27,288 bases of DNA from DASQEH01 sp038239485 (GTDB lineage: Bacteria > Actinomycetota > Actinomycetes > Propionibacteriales > Nocardioidaceae), in the NCBI GenBank assembly GCA_038239485.1, contig JBBSET010000051.1, positions 1-27,288 on the forward strand, in the 5' to 3' direction. This document shows, one piece after another, positions 15,588 to 22,528 of this stretch. The notes under the pieces were generated by a model. It was not told the origin of the DNA. It saw only the letters and a list, made by a program, of their open reading frames with translations, and did no database searches. Numbering within the stretch: the first letter of the stretch is position 1; each line of letters begins with the position of its first letter. The position numbers and the translations under genes are program-made.

Positions 15588-16160
15588 TCACCCGTAGGTG
15601 TCGCGTGGTCCGCGGCCGTCCCGGACGGATCGCCGGCCCTTGCGCCACGACGGTGCATCCGGTCCGGCCACGTCGATCCGCAGGACGGTGCCGTGGCCGA
15701 GCTCCTCGTTCAGCCGCCTCACCATCGTCGGCGCGAGCAGCTTCAGCTGGGTGGCCCATGCCGTCGAGTCGGTTCGCACCCGTAGAAGACCGTCGGCGAA
15801 GCTCTCGGGAGTGCAGTGCGCCGCAACGTCGGCGCCAACGATCGACGCCCAGCGCCCGAAGACGCCGTGCACCGCGACATCCGTGGTCCATCCGCTCTCG
15901 ACGACCAACCTGTTGAGCGCCGCGCCGAGCTCGGTGGGGTCTCGAGCATCTGGGTGGGCGCCGGACAGCTCGGTCGCTGCCGAACGCCGTGCGCTGCGGG
16001 AGTGCTGCGGCCGCTTGGCGGAGATGCCACGCAGCGCCGCCGCGACCGAGCGCGCGAGCTCCAGCCCGGTCCGGTCGTGCCGGTCTGCCGGCGGCGCCTG
16101 CTCGGTTTCCCGCGCCGGTATCGGCGGCTCCTCGGCTGAGGGGTCGGCAGGCTCAGGCAC
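15588..16160 (-). CDS. dciA: DUF721 / DciA-like protein
   Basis: A 190-residue protein of the DUF721 family. In bacteria lacking DnaC/DnaI its members (DciA) interact with and help load the replicative helicase. The conserved core is at about 95-180: WTTDVAVHGVFGRWASIVGADVAAHC, then STAWATQLKLLAPTMVRRLNEELG, and the typical actinobacterial end with GP-APSW-KG-R and the final GRGPRDTYG. The first 75 residues are Pro/Glu/Arg/Ser-rich and probably disordered. GTG 16160 is the start; it overlaps the recF stop by 8 bp, and the position between recF and gyrB is the normal one for actinobacteria. The family is certain; the DciA function is carried over from homologues. Confidence 0.88.
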   Translation of the reverse strand: MPEPADPSAEEPPIPARETEQAPPADRHDRTGLELARSVAAALRGISAKRPQHSRSARRSAATELSGAHPDARDPTELGAALNRLVVESGWTTDVAVHGVFGRWASIVGADVAAHCTPESFADGLLRVRTDSTAWATQLKLLAPTMVRRLNEELGHGTVLRIDVAGPDAPSWRKGRRSVRDGRGPRDTYG

Positions 16161-17295
16161 GCGTCACCGTGCCGTCTCGCACGTCGAAACGCTGGCTGAC
16201 GAGGTCGCCGGGGACGTCGGCCGGGACCGCCGCCGTCACGAGCACCTGCTCGGTACCTGCGACCAGCGCCGCCAGCTGCGCGCGCCGGAGGTCGTCGAGC
16301 TCGGCGAAGACGTCATCCAAGATCAGCACGGGGTCGTCGCCGTCAGCCCGCAGCAGGTCGAACGCGGCCAGCTTCAGCGCCAATGCGAACGACCAGGACT
16401 CACCATGGCTGGCGTATCCCCTGGTCGGGAGCGAGCCGAGGCTCAACGCCAGGTCGTCGCGGTGCGGGCCGACCAGCGTGAGTCCGCGGTCGAGCTCGTC
16501 GGCCCGTCGGCGGCCGACCTCGGCAAGCAACAGCTCGACCAGGTCCGCCCGCTCGCGAGCGTCAGCCAGGTCCAGCGACGGTCTGTAGGTGAGGTTCGCG
16601 TCATTGCCGCCGTCGGGCTTGGGCACCGACTGCGCGACGTCGTCGTAGTGCTTGGTGACGTGCGGCGACAGCGACTCGACGAGCTCGAGCCGCGCCGCCA
16701 GCAGCTCGGCTCCGGTGCGGGCGAGGTGCGCGTCCCAGACGTCCAGCGTCGCGAGCGCGCTCTCGTTGCGCCGGCCGGTCGCCCGCCCGCCCGCAGTCTT
16801 CAGCAGCGTGCTGCGCTGGCGGAGCACCCGGTCGTAGTCGCTGCGGACCCCCGCGAAGCGGGGCTGCCGAGCCACCAGCAGGTCGTCGAGGAAACGCCTC
16901 CGGGCGGCCGGGTCGCCCTTCACCAGGTCGAGATCGTCGGGCGAGAAGACGACCGTCCGAAGGATCCCCAGCACTTCGCGCGGCCTCGGCACGTCACCTC
17001 GGTTGAGCCGCGCCCGGTTGGTCCGACCGGGGTTGATCTGCAACTCGATCAGGGCCCGACGGTTGTCGCGCTGGACGGTCGCCCGGACGATGGCCTGCTC
17101 CGCGCCCACGCGGACCAGCGGCTGGTCACTCGCCACCCGGTGCGACGACTGTGTCGCGACATAGTCGATAGCCTCGACCAGGTTGGTCTTCCCCTGGCCG
17201 TTCGGCCCGATGAACGCCGACACACCGGGGCCGAGGTCGACGTCGACCCCTTCATACGACCTGAAGTCGACCAGTCCGAGGTGCGAGACGTACAC
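16153..17295 (-). CDS. recF: DNA replication/repair protein RecF
   Basis: A 380-residue SMC-like ABC ATPase that, with RecO and RecR, loads RecA at gapped DNA. It opens with MYVSHLGLVDFRSYEGVDVDL, and Walker A is GPNGQGKTN (30-38). The ABC signature region is SHGESWSFALALKLAAFDLL, and Walker B with D-loop is PVLILDDVFAELDDLR. All hallmark motifs are present and the length is normal. The GTG at 17295 lies 6 bp after the gnd stop (TAA 17304-17302). The end overlaps the dciA start, so gnd-recF-dciA are likely co-transcribed. Confidence is high. Confidence 0.96.
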   Translation of the reverse strand: MYVSHLGLVDFRSYEGVDVDLGPGVSAFIGPNGQGKTNLVEAIDYVATQSSHRVASDQPLVRVGAEQAIVRATVQRDNRRALIELQINPGRTNRARLNRGDVPRPREVLGILRTVVFSPDDLDLVKGDPAARRRFLDDLLVARQPRFAGVRSDYDRVLRQRSTLLKTAGGRATGRRNESALATLDVWDAHLARTGAELLAARLELVESLSPHVTKHYDDVAQSVPKPDGGNDANLTYRPSLDLADARERADLVELLLAEVGRRRADELDRGLTLVGPHRDDLALSLGSLPTRGYASHGESWSFALALKLAAFDLLRADGDDPVLILDDVFAELDDLRRAQLAALVAGTEQVLVTAAVPADVPGDLVSQRFDVRDGTVTRA

Positions 17296-17301
17296 GATGC
17301 G

Positions 17302-18204
17302 TTAGGGCGCCAGCGGCTGGGTGGTGTCCTTGGTCGCCCGGATCGCGTGGCCACCGAACTGGTTGCGCATGGCAGCGATCGCCTTCATCGCCGGTGACTC
17401 GTCCTGACGGGACGAGAACCGGGCGAACAGGGCCGCGGTGATCGCGGGCAACGGCACGGCGTTGTCGATCGCCGCCTCCACGGTCCAGCGTCCTTCGCCC
17501 GAGTCCTCGGCATAGCCGGCGATGTGGTCCAGCTTCGAGTCCTCCTTGAGCGCGTGCACGAGCAGGTCGAGCAGCCAGGAGCGGATCACGGTGCCCGACC
17601 GCCAGGAGTCGAACACCTCCGTGACGTTGTCCACCGCCTCCGTCGCCTGCAGCAGCTCCCAGCCTTCTGCGTAGGCCTGCATGATGGCGTACTCGATGCC
17701 GTTGTGGACCATCTTGGCGAAGTGGCCGGCGCCGATCTTGCCGGCGTGGACGAAGCCGGAGTCACCCTCGGGCTTCAGGGTGTCGAAGATCGGCTGCAGG
17801 GTCGCCACGTTGTCGTCGCTGCCACCGCACATCAGGGCGTAACCGACCTCCAGGCCCCAGATCCCGCCCGACACGCCGCAGTCGATGAAGCCGATGCCCT
17901 TCTGGGCGAGCATCGCCCCGTTCTCGGTGTCATCGGTCCAGCGGGAGTTGCCGCCGTCGACGACGATGTCACCCTCAGAGAGCAGCTCGTTGAGCTCGCT
18001 GATCGTCTTGCGGGTGGGGTCACCAGACGGAACCATCACCCAGACGACCTTCGGCGAGGGAAGCGCGTCGACCAGATCCTGCAACGTCGCCACATCACTC
18101 ACATCGGCGTTGTGGTCGAAACCAACAACCTCATGGCCGCCGTTGGACAACCGCTTGCGCATGTTGCCACCCATCTTGCCCAGGCCGATGAGTCCGATCT
18201 TCAT
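17302..18204 (-). CDS. gnd: 6-phosphogluconate dehydrogenase, short NAD-type
   Basis: A 300-residue decarboxylating dehydrogenase converting 6-phosphogluconate to ribulose 5-phosphate and CO2 in the pentose phosphate pathway. The N-terminal Rossmann motif is GLIGLGKMGGNM (4-15). After the second strand comes VVGFDHN, with Asp at D30 where NADP enzymes have the N-R-T pattern, so NAD use is inferred. Substrate motifs DGGNSRW, GVSGGIWG and KMVHNGIEYA are present. At 300 residues it belongs to the short class (related to YqeC/GndA), not the 470-residue class. ATG 18204 has GGAAGG 8 nt upstream. The gene sits 50 bp after dnaN and just before recF, a placement common in actinobacteria; why a metabolic gene sits here is unclear. 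Confidence 0.94.
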   Translation of the reverse strand: MKIGLIGLGKMGGNMRKRLSNGGHEVVGFDHNADVSDVATLQDLVDALPSPKVVWVMVPSGDPTRKTISELNELLSEGDIVVDGGNSRWTDDTENGAMLAQKGIGFIDCGVSGGIWGLEVGYALMCGGSDDNVATLQPIFDTLKPEGDSGFVHAGKIGAGHFAKMVHNGIEYAIMQAYAEGWELLQATEAVDNVTEVFDSWRSGTVIRSWLLDLLVHALKEDSKLDHIAGYAEDSGEGRWTVEAAIDNAVPLPAITAALFARFSSRQDESPAMKAIAAMRNQFGGHAIRATKDTTQPLAP

Positions 18205-18254
18205 GGCAGATCCTTCCAGGGACGCTTCTCTCGGTGGCTCAGCCTTCGGTCGGC
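18205..18254 (-). repeat. dnaN-gnd spacer with GGCTCAGCC repeats
   Basis: GGCTCAGCC occurs at 18236-18244 and again at 18252-18260, the latter overlapping the dnaN stop. The 14-mer GGCTCAGCCTTCGG (18236-18249) is identical to 13098-13111 in the gyrB-gyrA spacer. On the transcript it could form a short AGCC/GGCT hairpin after dnaN. Confidence 0.55.
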
Positions 18255-19403
18255 TCAGCCCTGCATTCGCAACGGCATCAACAGGTAGCGGAACTGCTCG
18301 TCGGGCACTCCGTCGAGACCGTCCAACCCAGCGAACGCGGCGGGCCGCGCGGGCTGAGTCATGGAGATATGGACGTACGAGCCCATGATGGCGCTCAGAC
18401 CGTCCAGCAGGTACGACGGGTTGAAGCCGATGGAGATGTCCTCGCCGACCATGGCGGACTCAAGGGACTCCGACGCCTGGGCCTCCTCGCCGTTGCCGGC
18501 CTCCAACGTGACGAGCCCGTCGGTGAAGCCGAGACGGACCGGGGTGTTGCGACCGGCTACCAGGGAGACCCGCTTCACCGAGTCGATCAGCGAACTCGCC
18601 TCGACCATCGCGCTTATCTCCGCCGTCCCGGTGAACAGCTGGCGGACATTCGGGAACGCGCCCTCGATGAGCCGGGTCGTGGTGCGACGCCGGATGCCAC
18701 CCGCCTGCGACGAGAACCCGATCAACCCCTCCCCGTCACCGCCCGATGCAGCCAACGCGATGCTGAGCTCGGCACCGGCAGGCAGCGACCTGGCGGTGTC
18801 GGACAGCACACGCGCCGGCACGAGCGCCGTGATGGACAGGTCGCTCTGGTTCGGACGCCACTCGAGCTCGCGCAGGCTGAGCCGAAACCGGTCGGTCGCC
18901 AGCAAGGAGAGCTTGGAGCCGTCGATCTCGAGCTTGACCCCGGTCAGCACGGGTAGCATGTCGTCGCGCCCGGCGGCCGTGACCGCCTGGCCCACCGCCG
19001 CGGCGAAGGCGTCCCCGTCGACGGTGCCGGCGATCGCGGGCATCTCCGGGAGCTCCGGGTAGTCCTCGACCGGCATCGTCTGGAGGCTGAAACGCGAGCT
19101 CGCGCAGGTCAGGGTCAGCCTGGCGCCATCGAGGACGACATCGACGGGTTGGTGGGGCAGGGCACGGGTGATGTCGGCAAGCAGGCGGCCGGATACCAAG
19201 ACGGTGCCTTCGTCCGCGACCGTGGCGGGGATCGTGATCTGGGCGGAGGTCTCGTAGTCGAAGCCACTCAGCGCGAGCCCGTCCGGCTCGGTGGAGATCT
19301 TGATGCCCGAGAGCTGCGGGAGCGTACCGGGGCGGGTCGGCAGGCTGCGAGCCGTCCAGGCGACCGCCTCGGCCAGCACGCCACGCTCGACGCGGAACTT
19401 CAC
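18255..19403 (-). CDS. dnaN: DNA polymerase III beta sliding clamp
   Basis: A 382-residue subunit of the dimeric clamp that tethers DNA polymerase III to DNA. The three repeated clamp domains are visible: domain 1 starts MKFRVERGVLAEAVAWTARSLPTRP, domain 2 has DDMLPVLTGVKLEIDGSKLSLLATDRFRLS, and domain 3 has NTPVRLGFTDGLVTLEAGNGE. The invariant C-terminus is close to the consensus (FRYLLMPLRMQG), forming part of the client-binding cleft. GTG 19403 has AGGAGG about 9 nt upstream, a strong ribosome site. It is separated from dnaA by 409 bp of origin-type sequence, so it probably has its own promoter or a long leader. Certain. Confidence 0.97.
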   Translation of the reverse strand: MKFRVERGVLAEAVAWTARSLPTRPGTLPQLSGIKISTEPDGLALSGFDYETSAQITIPATVADEGTVLVSGRLLADITRALPHQPVDVVLDGARLTLTCASSRFSLQTMPVEDYPELPEMPAIAGTVDGDAFAAAVGQAVTAAGRDDMLPVLTGVKLEIDGSKLSLLATDRFRLSLRELEWRPNQSDLSITALVPARVLSDTARSLPAGAELSIALAASGGDGEGLIGFSSQAGGIRRRTTTRLIEGAFPNVRQLFTGTAEISAMVEASSLIDSVKRVSLVAGRNTPVRLGFTDGLVTLEAGNGEEAQASESLESAMVGEDISIGFNPSYLLDGLSAIMGSYVHISMTQPARPAAFAGLDGLDGVPDEQFRYLLMPLRMQG

Positions 19404-19812
19404 GATGTGCTGCCTCCTGCCAGAGATGTGCTTCGAGGAATCCTGCCATGACCGGCGCCCGGGAGACAGCGCCGGGAGGACCTCGCACCGTGGTTACCCC
19501 CAGACTGGGGCACGGGTGAATTCGAACCCCATGTCATCTAACTGTCTCTTTCGTCATCGTCATCGGTTCTGTGCACGCTGTGGACAACAGGTCAGTGCGC
19601 TGGTCAGCATCCTCACTGTCGTCCCCAGGGGGTGTGCATGCGCGAGCCACAACGGGGGACCGGTGTGCATGTCGCCGATGAAGCGCGCCGCCGGATCGGG
19701 CTGTCCACCGTTGGGAAGCGGCTGATCACGCTCAGTCCACAGCATTGTCCCCAGGCTGTGCGTTTCTGCTCCTGCGGCATGACGGTTCCGGCCGGCGAAG
19801 GACCCGGTCGGC
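19404..19812. other. dnaA-dnaN intergenic region, candidate oriC part 1
   Basis: 409 bp without a gene, in the place where actinobacterial oriC usually lies. It holds one perfect DnaA box TGTGGACAA (19579-19587) and several degenerate ones: TTGTCCCCA (19745-19753, 8/9), CAGTCCACA (19733-19741, 7/9) and CTGTCCACC (19701-19709, 7/9). An AT-richer patch at about 19531-19575 beside the perfect box could be the unwinding element. The 10-mer GGTGTGCATG is repeated at 19631-19640 and 19662-19671. In the dnaN leader lie two inverted repeats: CCCCAG/CTGGGG (19498-19510) and CCGGCGC/GCGCCGG (19452-19475). Few boxes are perfect compared with Streptomyces-type origins. Confidence 0.65.
19579..19587 (-). 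promoter_or_regulatory. DnaA box, perfect
   Basis: TGTGGACAA is the exact complement of TTGTCCACA, the high-GC actinobacterial DnaA box. It is the only perfect copy between dnaA and dnaN. Confidence 0.8.
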
Positions 19813-21267
19813 TCACTGCTGTCGAGCCTGTTGCTTGATCCGGTTGGTCAGCTCGCGGACCTGGTTGTAGACGCTGCGACGTTCGCCGAGCAATTGGCGG
19901 ATCTTGCGGTCGGCGTGCATCACCGTGGTGTGGTCGCGGCCGCCGAACTGCTGGCCGATCTTGGGCAGCGAGAGGTCGGTGAGCTCGCGGCACAGGTACA
20001 TCGCGATCTGCCGGGCGGTGACGAGCACCCGGCTGCGGCTGGCCCCGCACAGGTCGTCGATGGACAGGCCGAAGTAGGCGGCCGTCTGCGCGATGATCAC
20101 CGCGGCTGTGATCTCTGGTTCACCACCCTCGGGAATGAGGTCCTTGAGCACGATCTCTGCCAGCGTCAGGTCGACCGGCTGGCGGTTGAGGCTGGCGAAG
20201 GCCGTGACCCTGATCAGCGCTCCCTCGAGCTCGCGGATGTTGGTCTGGATCTTGCTGGCGATGAACTCGAGGACGTCGGGCGGGGCTGTCAGCCGCTCCG
20301 TCGCCGCCTTCTTGCGAAGGATGGCGATCCTGGTCTCGAGGTCGGGCGGTTGTACGTCGGTGATCAGTCCCCACTCGAAACGGTTCCGGAGTCGGTCCTC
20401 GAGCGCTTCCAGCCGTTTCGGCGGGCGGTCGGAGGTGATCACGATCTGCTTGTTCGCGTTGTGCAAGGTGTTGAACGTATGGAAGAACTCTTCCTGTGTC
20501 TGGATCTTGCCTTCCAGGAACTGGATGTCGTCGATCAGGAGCACGTCGACATCGCGGTAGCGCTTCTGGAAGCTCGCGGCCCGGTCATCGCGGATCGCGT
20601 TGATGAAGTCGTTGGTGAACTCCTCACTGCTGACGTAGCGGACCCGGACGCCGGTGAAGAGGCTTCGGACGTAGTGGCCGATCGCGTGCAGCAGGTGCGT
20701 CTTGCCCAGCCCGGAGTCGCCGTAGATGAGAAGCGGGTTGTACGCCTTTCCGGGGGCCTCGGCGACGGCGACGGCTGCCGCATGGGCGAATCGGTTCGAC
20801 GAGCCGATCACGAAGGTCTCGAAGACGTACTTCGGGTTGAGCCGTGTCTCTCGGGCGCTGGCCGCGCTGTCGGAGGCCGTGCTGGCCAGACCGGAGGGCG
20901 TGAACATGGCCGGTCCCGGCCGGTCCCCGAGCCGGGGTTCGTCGTAACTGGTCGAGGTGTCCGACGTCAAACGGGGCTCGAACCCGACCTCGGCCACCTC
21001 GAGCGGGGCGAGCGCGGGGTCCACGGTGACGGCAAGGCGTACCGCTCGCCCGAGCCCTCTGCTCAGGGCGTCCTCCAGTCGTGGACGCAGCCGCGTCTCC
21101 AGCTGGCTTCGGGTGAAGTCGTCCGGGACGGCGACGATGGCGGTGCTCTCGTGGAGGGTGACCGGCTGCGCGGCCATCAACCAGGCACGCTGGCTGGCCG
21201 GCAGGTCGTCCACCAGGCTGCTCCAGGCAGCTTCAAAGTCAGGAAGCAACGTCATCGGGGTATCCAC
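19813..21267 (-). CDS. dnaA: Chromosomal replication initiator DnaA
   Basis: A 484-residue AAA+ initiator that binds DnaA boxes and melts oriC. Domain I starts LLPDFEAAWSSLVDDLPASQRAWL and is followed by a linker of about 50 residues (100-145). The AAA+ domain has NPKYVFETFVIGSSNRFAHA, Walker A GDSGLGKT (183-190) and Walker B LLIDDIQFLEG (243-253), with ITSDRPPK as sensor 1. Domain IV ends with the DNA-binding signature GGRDHTTVMHADRKI (442-456). The start is between GTG 21267 (purine-rich AGAAGGCGA just upstream) and ATG 21255 (480 aa); I prefer the GTG. A longer frame to 21327 has no support. A candidate promoter at 21391-21420 and a DnaA box on either side of the start-site region suggest autoregulation. 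Certain identity. Confidence 0.96.
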   Translation of the reverse strand: MDTPMTLLPDFEAAWSSLVDDLPASQRAWLMAAQPVTLHESTAIVAVPDDFTRSQLETRLRPRLEDALSRGLGRAVRLAVTVDPALAPLEVAEVGFEPRLTSDTSTSYDEPRLGDRPGPAMFTPSGLASTASDSAASARETRLNPKYVFETFVIGSSNRFAHAAAVAVAEAPGKAYNPLLIYGDSGLGKTHLLHAIGHYVRSLFTGVRVRYVSSEEFTNDFINAIRDDRAASFQKRYRDVDVLLIDDIQFLEGKIQTQEEFFHTFNTLHNANKQIVITSDRPPKRLEALEDRLRNRFEWGLITDVQPPDLETRIAILRKKAATERLTAPPDVLEFIASKIQTNIRELEGALIRVTAFASLNRQPVDLTLAEIVLKDLIPEGGEPEITAAVIIAQTAAYFGLSIDDLCGASRSRVLVTARQIAMYLCRELTDLSLPKIGQQFGGRDHTTVMHADRKIRQLLGERRSVYNQVRELTNRIKQQARQQ

Positions 21268-21308
21268 TCGCCTTCTGCCTACGGGCCTGAACGGCTGCAT
21301 CCACATGG

Positions 21309-21317
21309 TTATCCACA
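21309..21317 (+). promoter_or_regulatory. DnaA box, perfect (TTATCCACA)
   Basis: An exact match to the classical consensus. It lies in the dnaA leader, between the predicted transcription start (about 21384) and the start codon. Confidence 0.8.
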
Positions 21318-21390
21318 AGCTGTGCACGGATGGCTGTGCGCCCGAGGTGCCGTGTGATGGCGGCGGGGAATACTTCGGTGCCGATGCGGG

Positions 21391-21420
21391 ACGCTAACAA
21401 GAATTCGGTCGGGAGTTCAA
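21391..21420 (-). promoter_or_regulatory. Candidate dnaA promoter
   Basis: Read on the minus strand: TTGAAC (21420-21415), an 18-bp spacer, then TAGCGT (21396-21391), which fits the actinobacterial vegetative pattern TTGNNN-N18-TANNNT. A perfect DnaA box ends five bases beyond the -35, at 21425. No transcript data. Confidence 0.5.
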
Positions 21421-21424
21421 GCGG

Positions 21425-21433
21425 TTGTCCACA
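21425..21433 (+). promoter_or_regulatory. DnaA box, perfect (TTGTCCACA)
   Basis: An exact match to the high-GC consensus, placed directly upstream of the candidate dnaA -35. That is a suitable position for DnaA autoregulation as well as origin function. Confidence 0.8.
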
Positions 21434-21583
21434 GCCCCGCCTGAGAAAAGCTGCCGCCGGGCGAGTCTCTTCGGCGTGTCGCCGCAGCCCTCTGCCGCCA
21501 TCGCGCTATAACCAGGCTTTCATCGGGCCGTGCCCGCAGCCTCCACGTCCTCACCGGGCAAGACGGGGTCGCCGCGGCCCGGT

Positions 21584-21613
21584 TTGACCCTTGCCACCAG
21601 CACCGCGTACCGT
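21584..21613 (+). promoter_or_regulatory. Candidate rpmH operon promoter
   Basis: TTGACC (21584-21589), an 18-bp spacer, then TACCGT (21608-21613), a good match to actinobacterial vegetative promoters. The leader to rpmH would be about 155 nt and would include the near-perfect DnaA box at 21647-21655, so DnaA could influence this transcript. Confidence 0.5.
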
Positions 21614-21774
21614 TGATCAGTCGGCCACGGCGTCGACCCCAGCCGCATGTCCACAGGCCCCCGCACTACGGAGCTTCGCGTCGGTTCGACCCGGCGCTGT
21701 GGATGGACGGTCCTGTCGAACCGAGCATGTCCGTCACCTCGAATGCGAATCATCCGATTTGGGAGTCTCTCTCC

Positions 21775-21912
21775 GTGAGCAAGCGCACGTTTCAGCCCAA
21801 CAACCGCCGCCGCAGTAAGACGCACGGCTTCCGACTGCGGATGCGCACGCGCGCGGGTAGGGCCATCCTCGCCGGTCGCCGGCGCAAGGGCCGTAACCGC
21901 CTCGCTGCCTGA
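21775..21912 (+). CDS. rpmH: 50S ribosomal protein L34
   Basis: A 45-residue, very basic ribosomal protein. The sequence (M)SKRTFQPNNRRRSKTHGFRLRMRTRAG onward to GRNRLAA is nearly the universal L34 sequence. The GTG start at 21775 is fixed by this conservation and by GGGAG 9 nt upstream; longer in-frame extensions upstream are not real. It is first in the rightward operon rpmH-rnpA-yidD-yidC-jag-rsmG-parA-parB, the ancestral order next to oriC. Confidence 0.97.
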   Translation: MSKRTFQPNNRRRSKTHGFRLRMRTRAGRAILAGRRRKGRNRLAA

Positions 21913-21929
21913 TTCGGGCCGGAGCTCGT

Positions 21930-22271
21930 GTGCTGCCCCGAACCAACAGAATGCGTCGGTCCACCGACTTCCGACGCGCAGTGCGTCGGGGCGCCCGCAC
22001 CGCGTCCGCGACCCTCGTCGTGCACTCGATCGCCGAGCCCGTCGGCGCGGACGCTCTCATCGGCCTCGTCGTGAGCAGGTCGGTGGGCAACGCGGTGGTG
22101 CGCAACCGGGTCAAACGACGCCTGCGTGACGCTGTCAGACCACATCTCGAGCGACTCGGGCCGCTGCTGGTCGTGATCAGGGCCAAGCCGGCCGCCGCCA
22201 GTGCCGACCTCGCCCTGCTGTCGCGAGATCTCGACTGGTGCCTGTCGAGGATCGCCGGTGTCTCGTGCTGA
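21930..22271 (+). CDS. rnpA: Ribonuclease P protein component
   Basis: A 113-residue basic protein subunit of RNase P, assisting the catalytic RNA in 5' maturation of tRNA. It starts MLPRTNRMRRSTDFRRAVRRG; FRRAVRRG and the RNR signature SVGNAVVRNRVKRRLRDAV (from about residue 50) are present. The length is normal. GTG 21930 has GGAG five bases upstream. It follows rpmH by 17 bp, and its end overlaps the preferred yidD start, indicating coupling. Confidence 0.95.
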   Translation: MLPRTNRMRRSTDFRRAVRRGARTASATLVVHSIAEPVGADALIGLVVSRSVGNAVVRNRVKRRLRDAVRPHLERLGPLLVVIRAKPAAASADLALLSRDLDWCLSRIAGVSC

Positions 22272-22528
22272 CGGCCGTCGTCGTCGTTTTGCTCAAGACG
22301 TATCGTCGTCTGATCAGCCCGATCTATGGCGACGTCTGCCGTTACTACCCCTCCTGCTCGGCCTACGCGCTGGGATCGGTGGAGCGCTACGGTGCGGTGA
22401 GAGGGCTCTGGCTGGGCGCACGCCGGATCTCCCGTTGTCATCCCTGGGCAGCCGGCGGCGTCGACCCCGTGCCAGCGCAGTTCTCGTGGCGAGCACCGTC
22501 GCCCCTGACCGTGAGCGAGGAGCAGTAA
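22265..22528 (+). CDS. yidD: Membrane protein insertion efficiency factor YidD
   Basis: An 87-residue protein of the YidD (DUF37) family, a peripheral membrane factor that assists YidC-dependent insertion. The amphipathic start VVVVLLKTYRRLISP leads into the signature CRYYPSCSAYALGSVERYG, then R-ISRCHPW---GVDPVP. All three conserved cysteines are in place. I chose GTG 22265, which overlaps the rnpA stop by 7 bp. A GTG at 22238 would add nine residues (MPVEDRRCL) and overlap rnpA by 34 bp. It ends directly against the yidC start (TAA then GTG). Confidence 0.93.
   Translation: MLTAVVVVLLKTYRRLISPIYGDVCRYYPSCSAYALGSVERYGAVRGLWLGARRISRCHPWAAGGVDPVPAQFSWRAPSPLTVSEEQ

Larger units (their letters stand above)
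21268..21774. other. dnaA-rpmH intergenic region, candidate oriC part 2
   Basis: 507 bp between divergent dnaA and rpmH, with no gene seen. DnaA boxes, all read on the plus strand unless stated: TTATCCACA (21309-21317, perfect), TTGTCCACA (21425-21433, perfect), ATGTCCACA (21647-21655, 8/9), GCATCCACA (21297-21305, 7/9), GTATCCACT (21260-21268, 7/9, over the dnaA start) and minus-strand TGTGGATGG (21698-21706, 7/9). It also carries the promoter candidates for dnaA and rpmH. The boxes are clearer here than in the dnaA-dnaN gap, so the origin may be bipartite around dnaA, or these boxes may mainly regulate dnaA and rpmH. Confidence 0.65.

Noticed and set aside
19490..19530. tRNA-like GGGTTCGAATTC on the minus strand in the dnaA-dnaN gap
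   Set aside because: It resembles a T-loop, but the T-stem does not pair and no acceptor, D or anticodon arms can be built around it.
21268..21327. Longer dnaA start at 21327
   Set aside because: The added residues are not DnaA-like and would run through the leader containing a perfect DnaA box.
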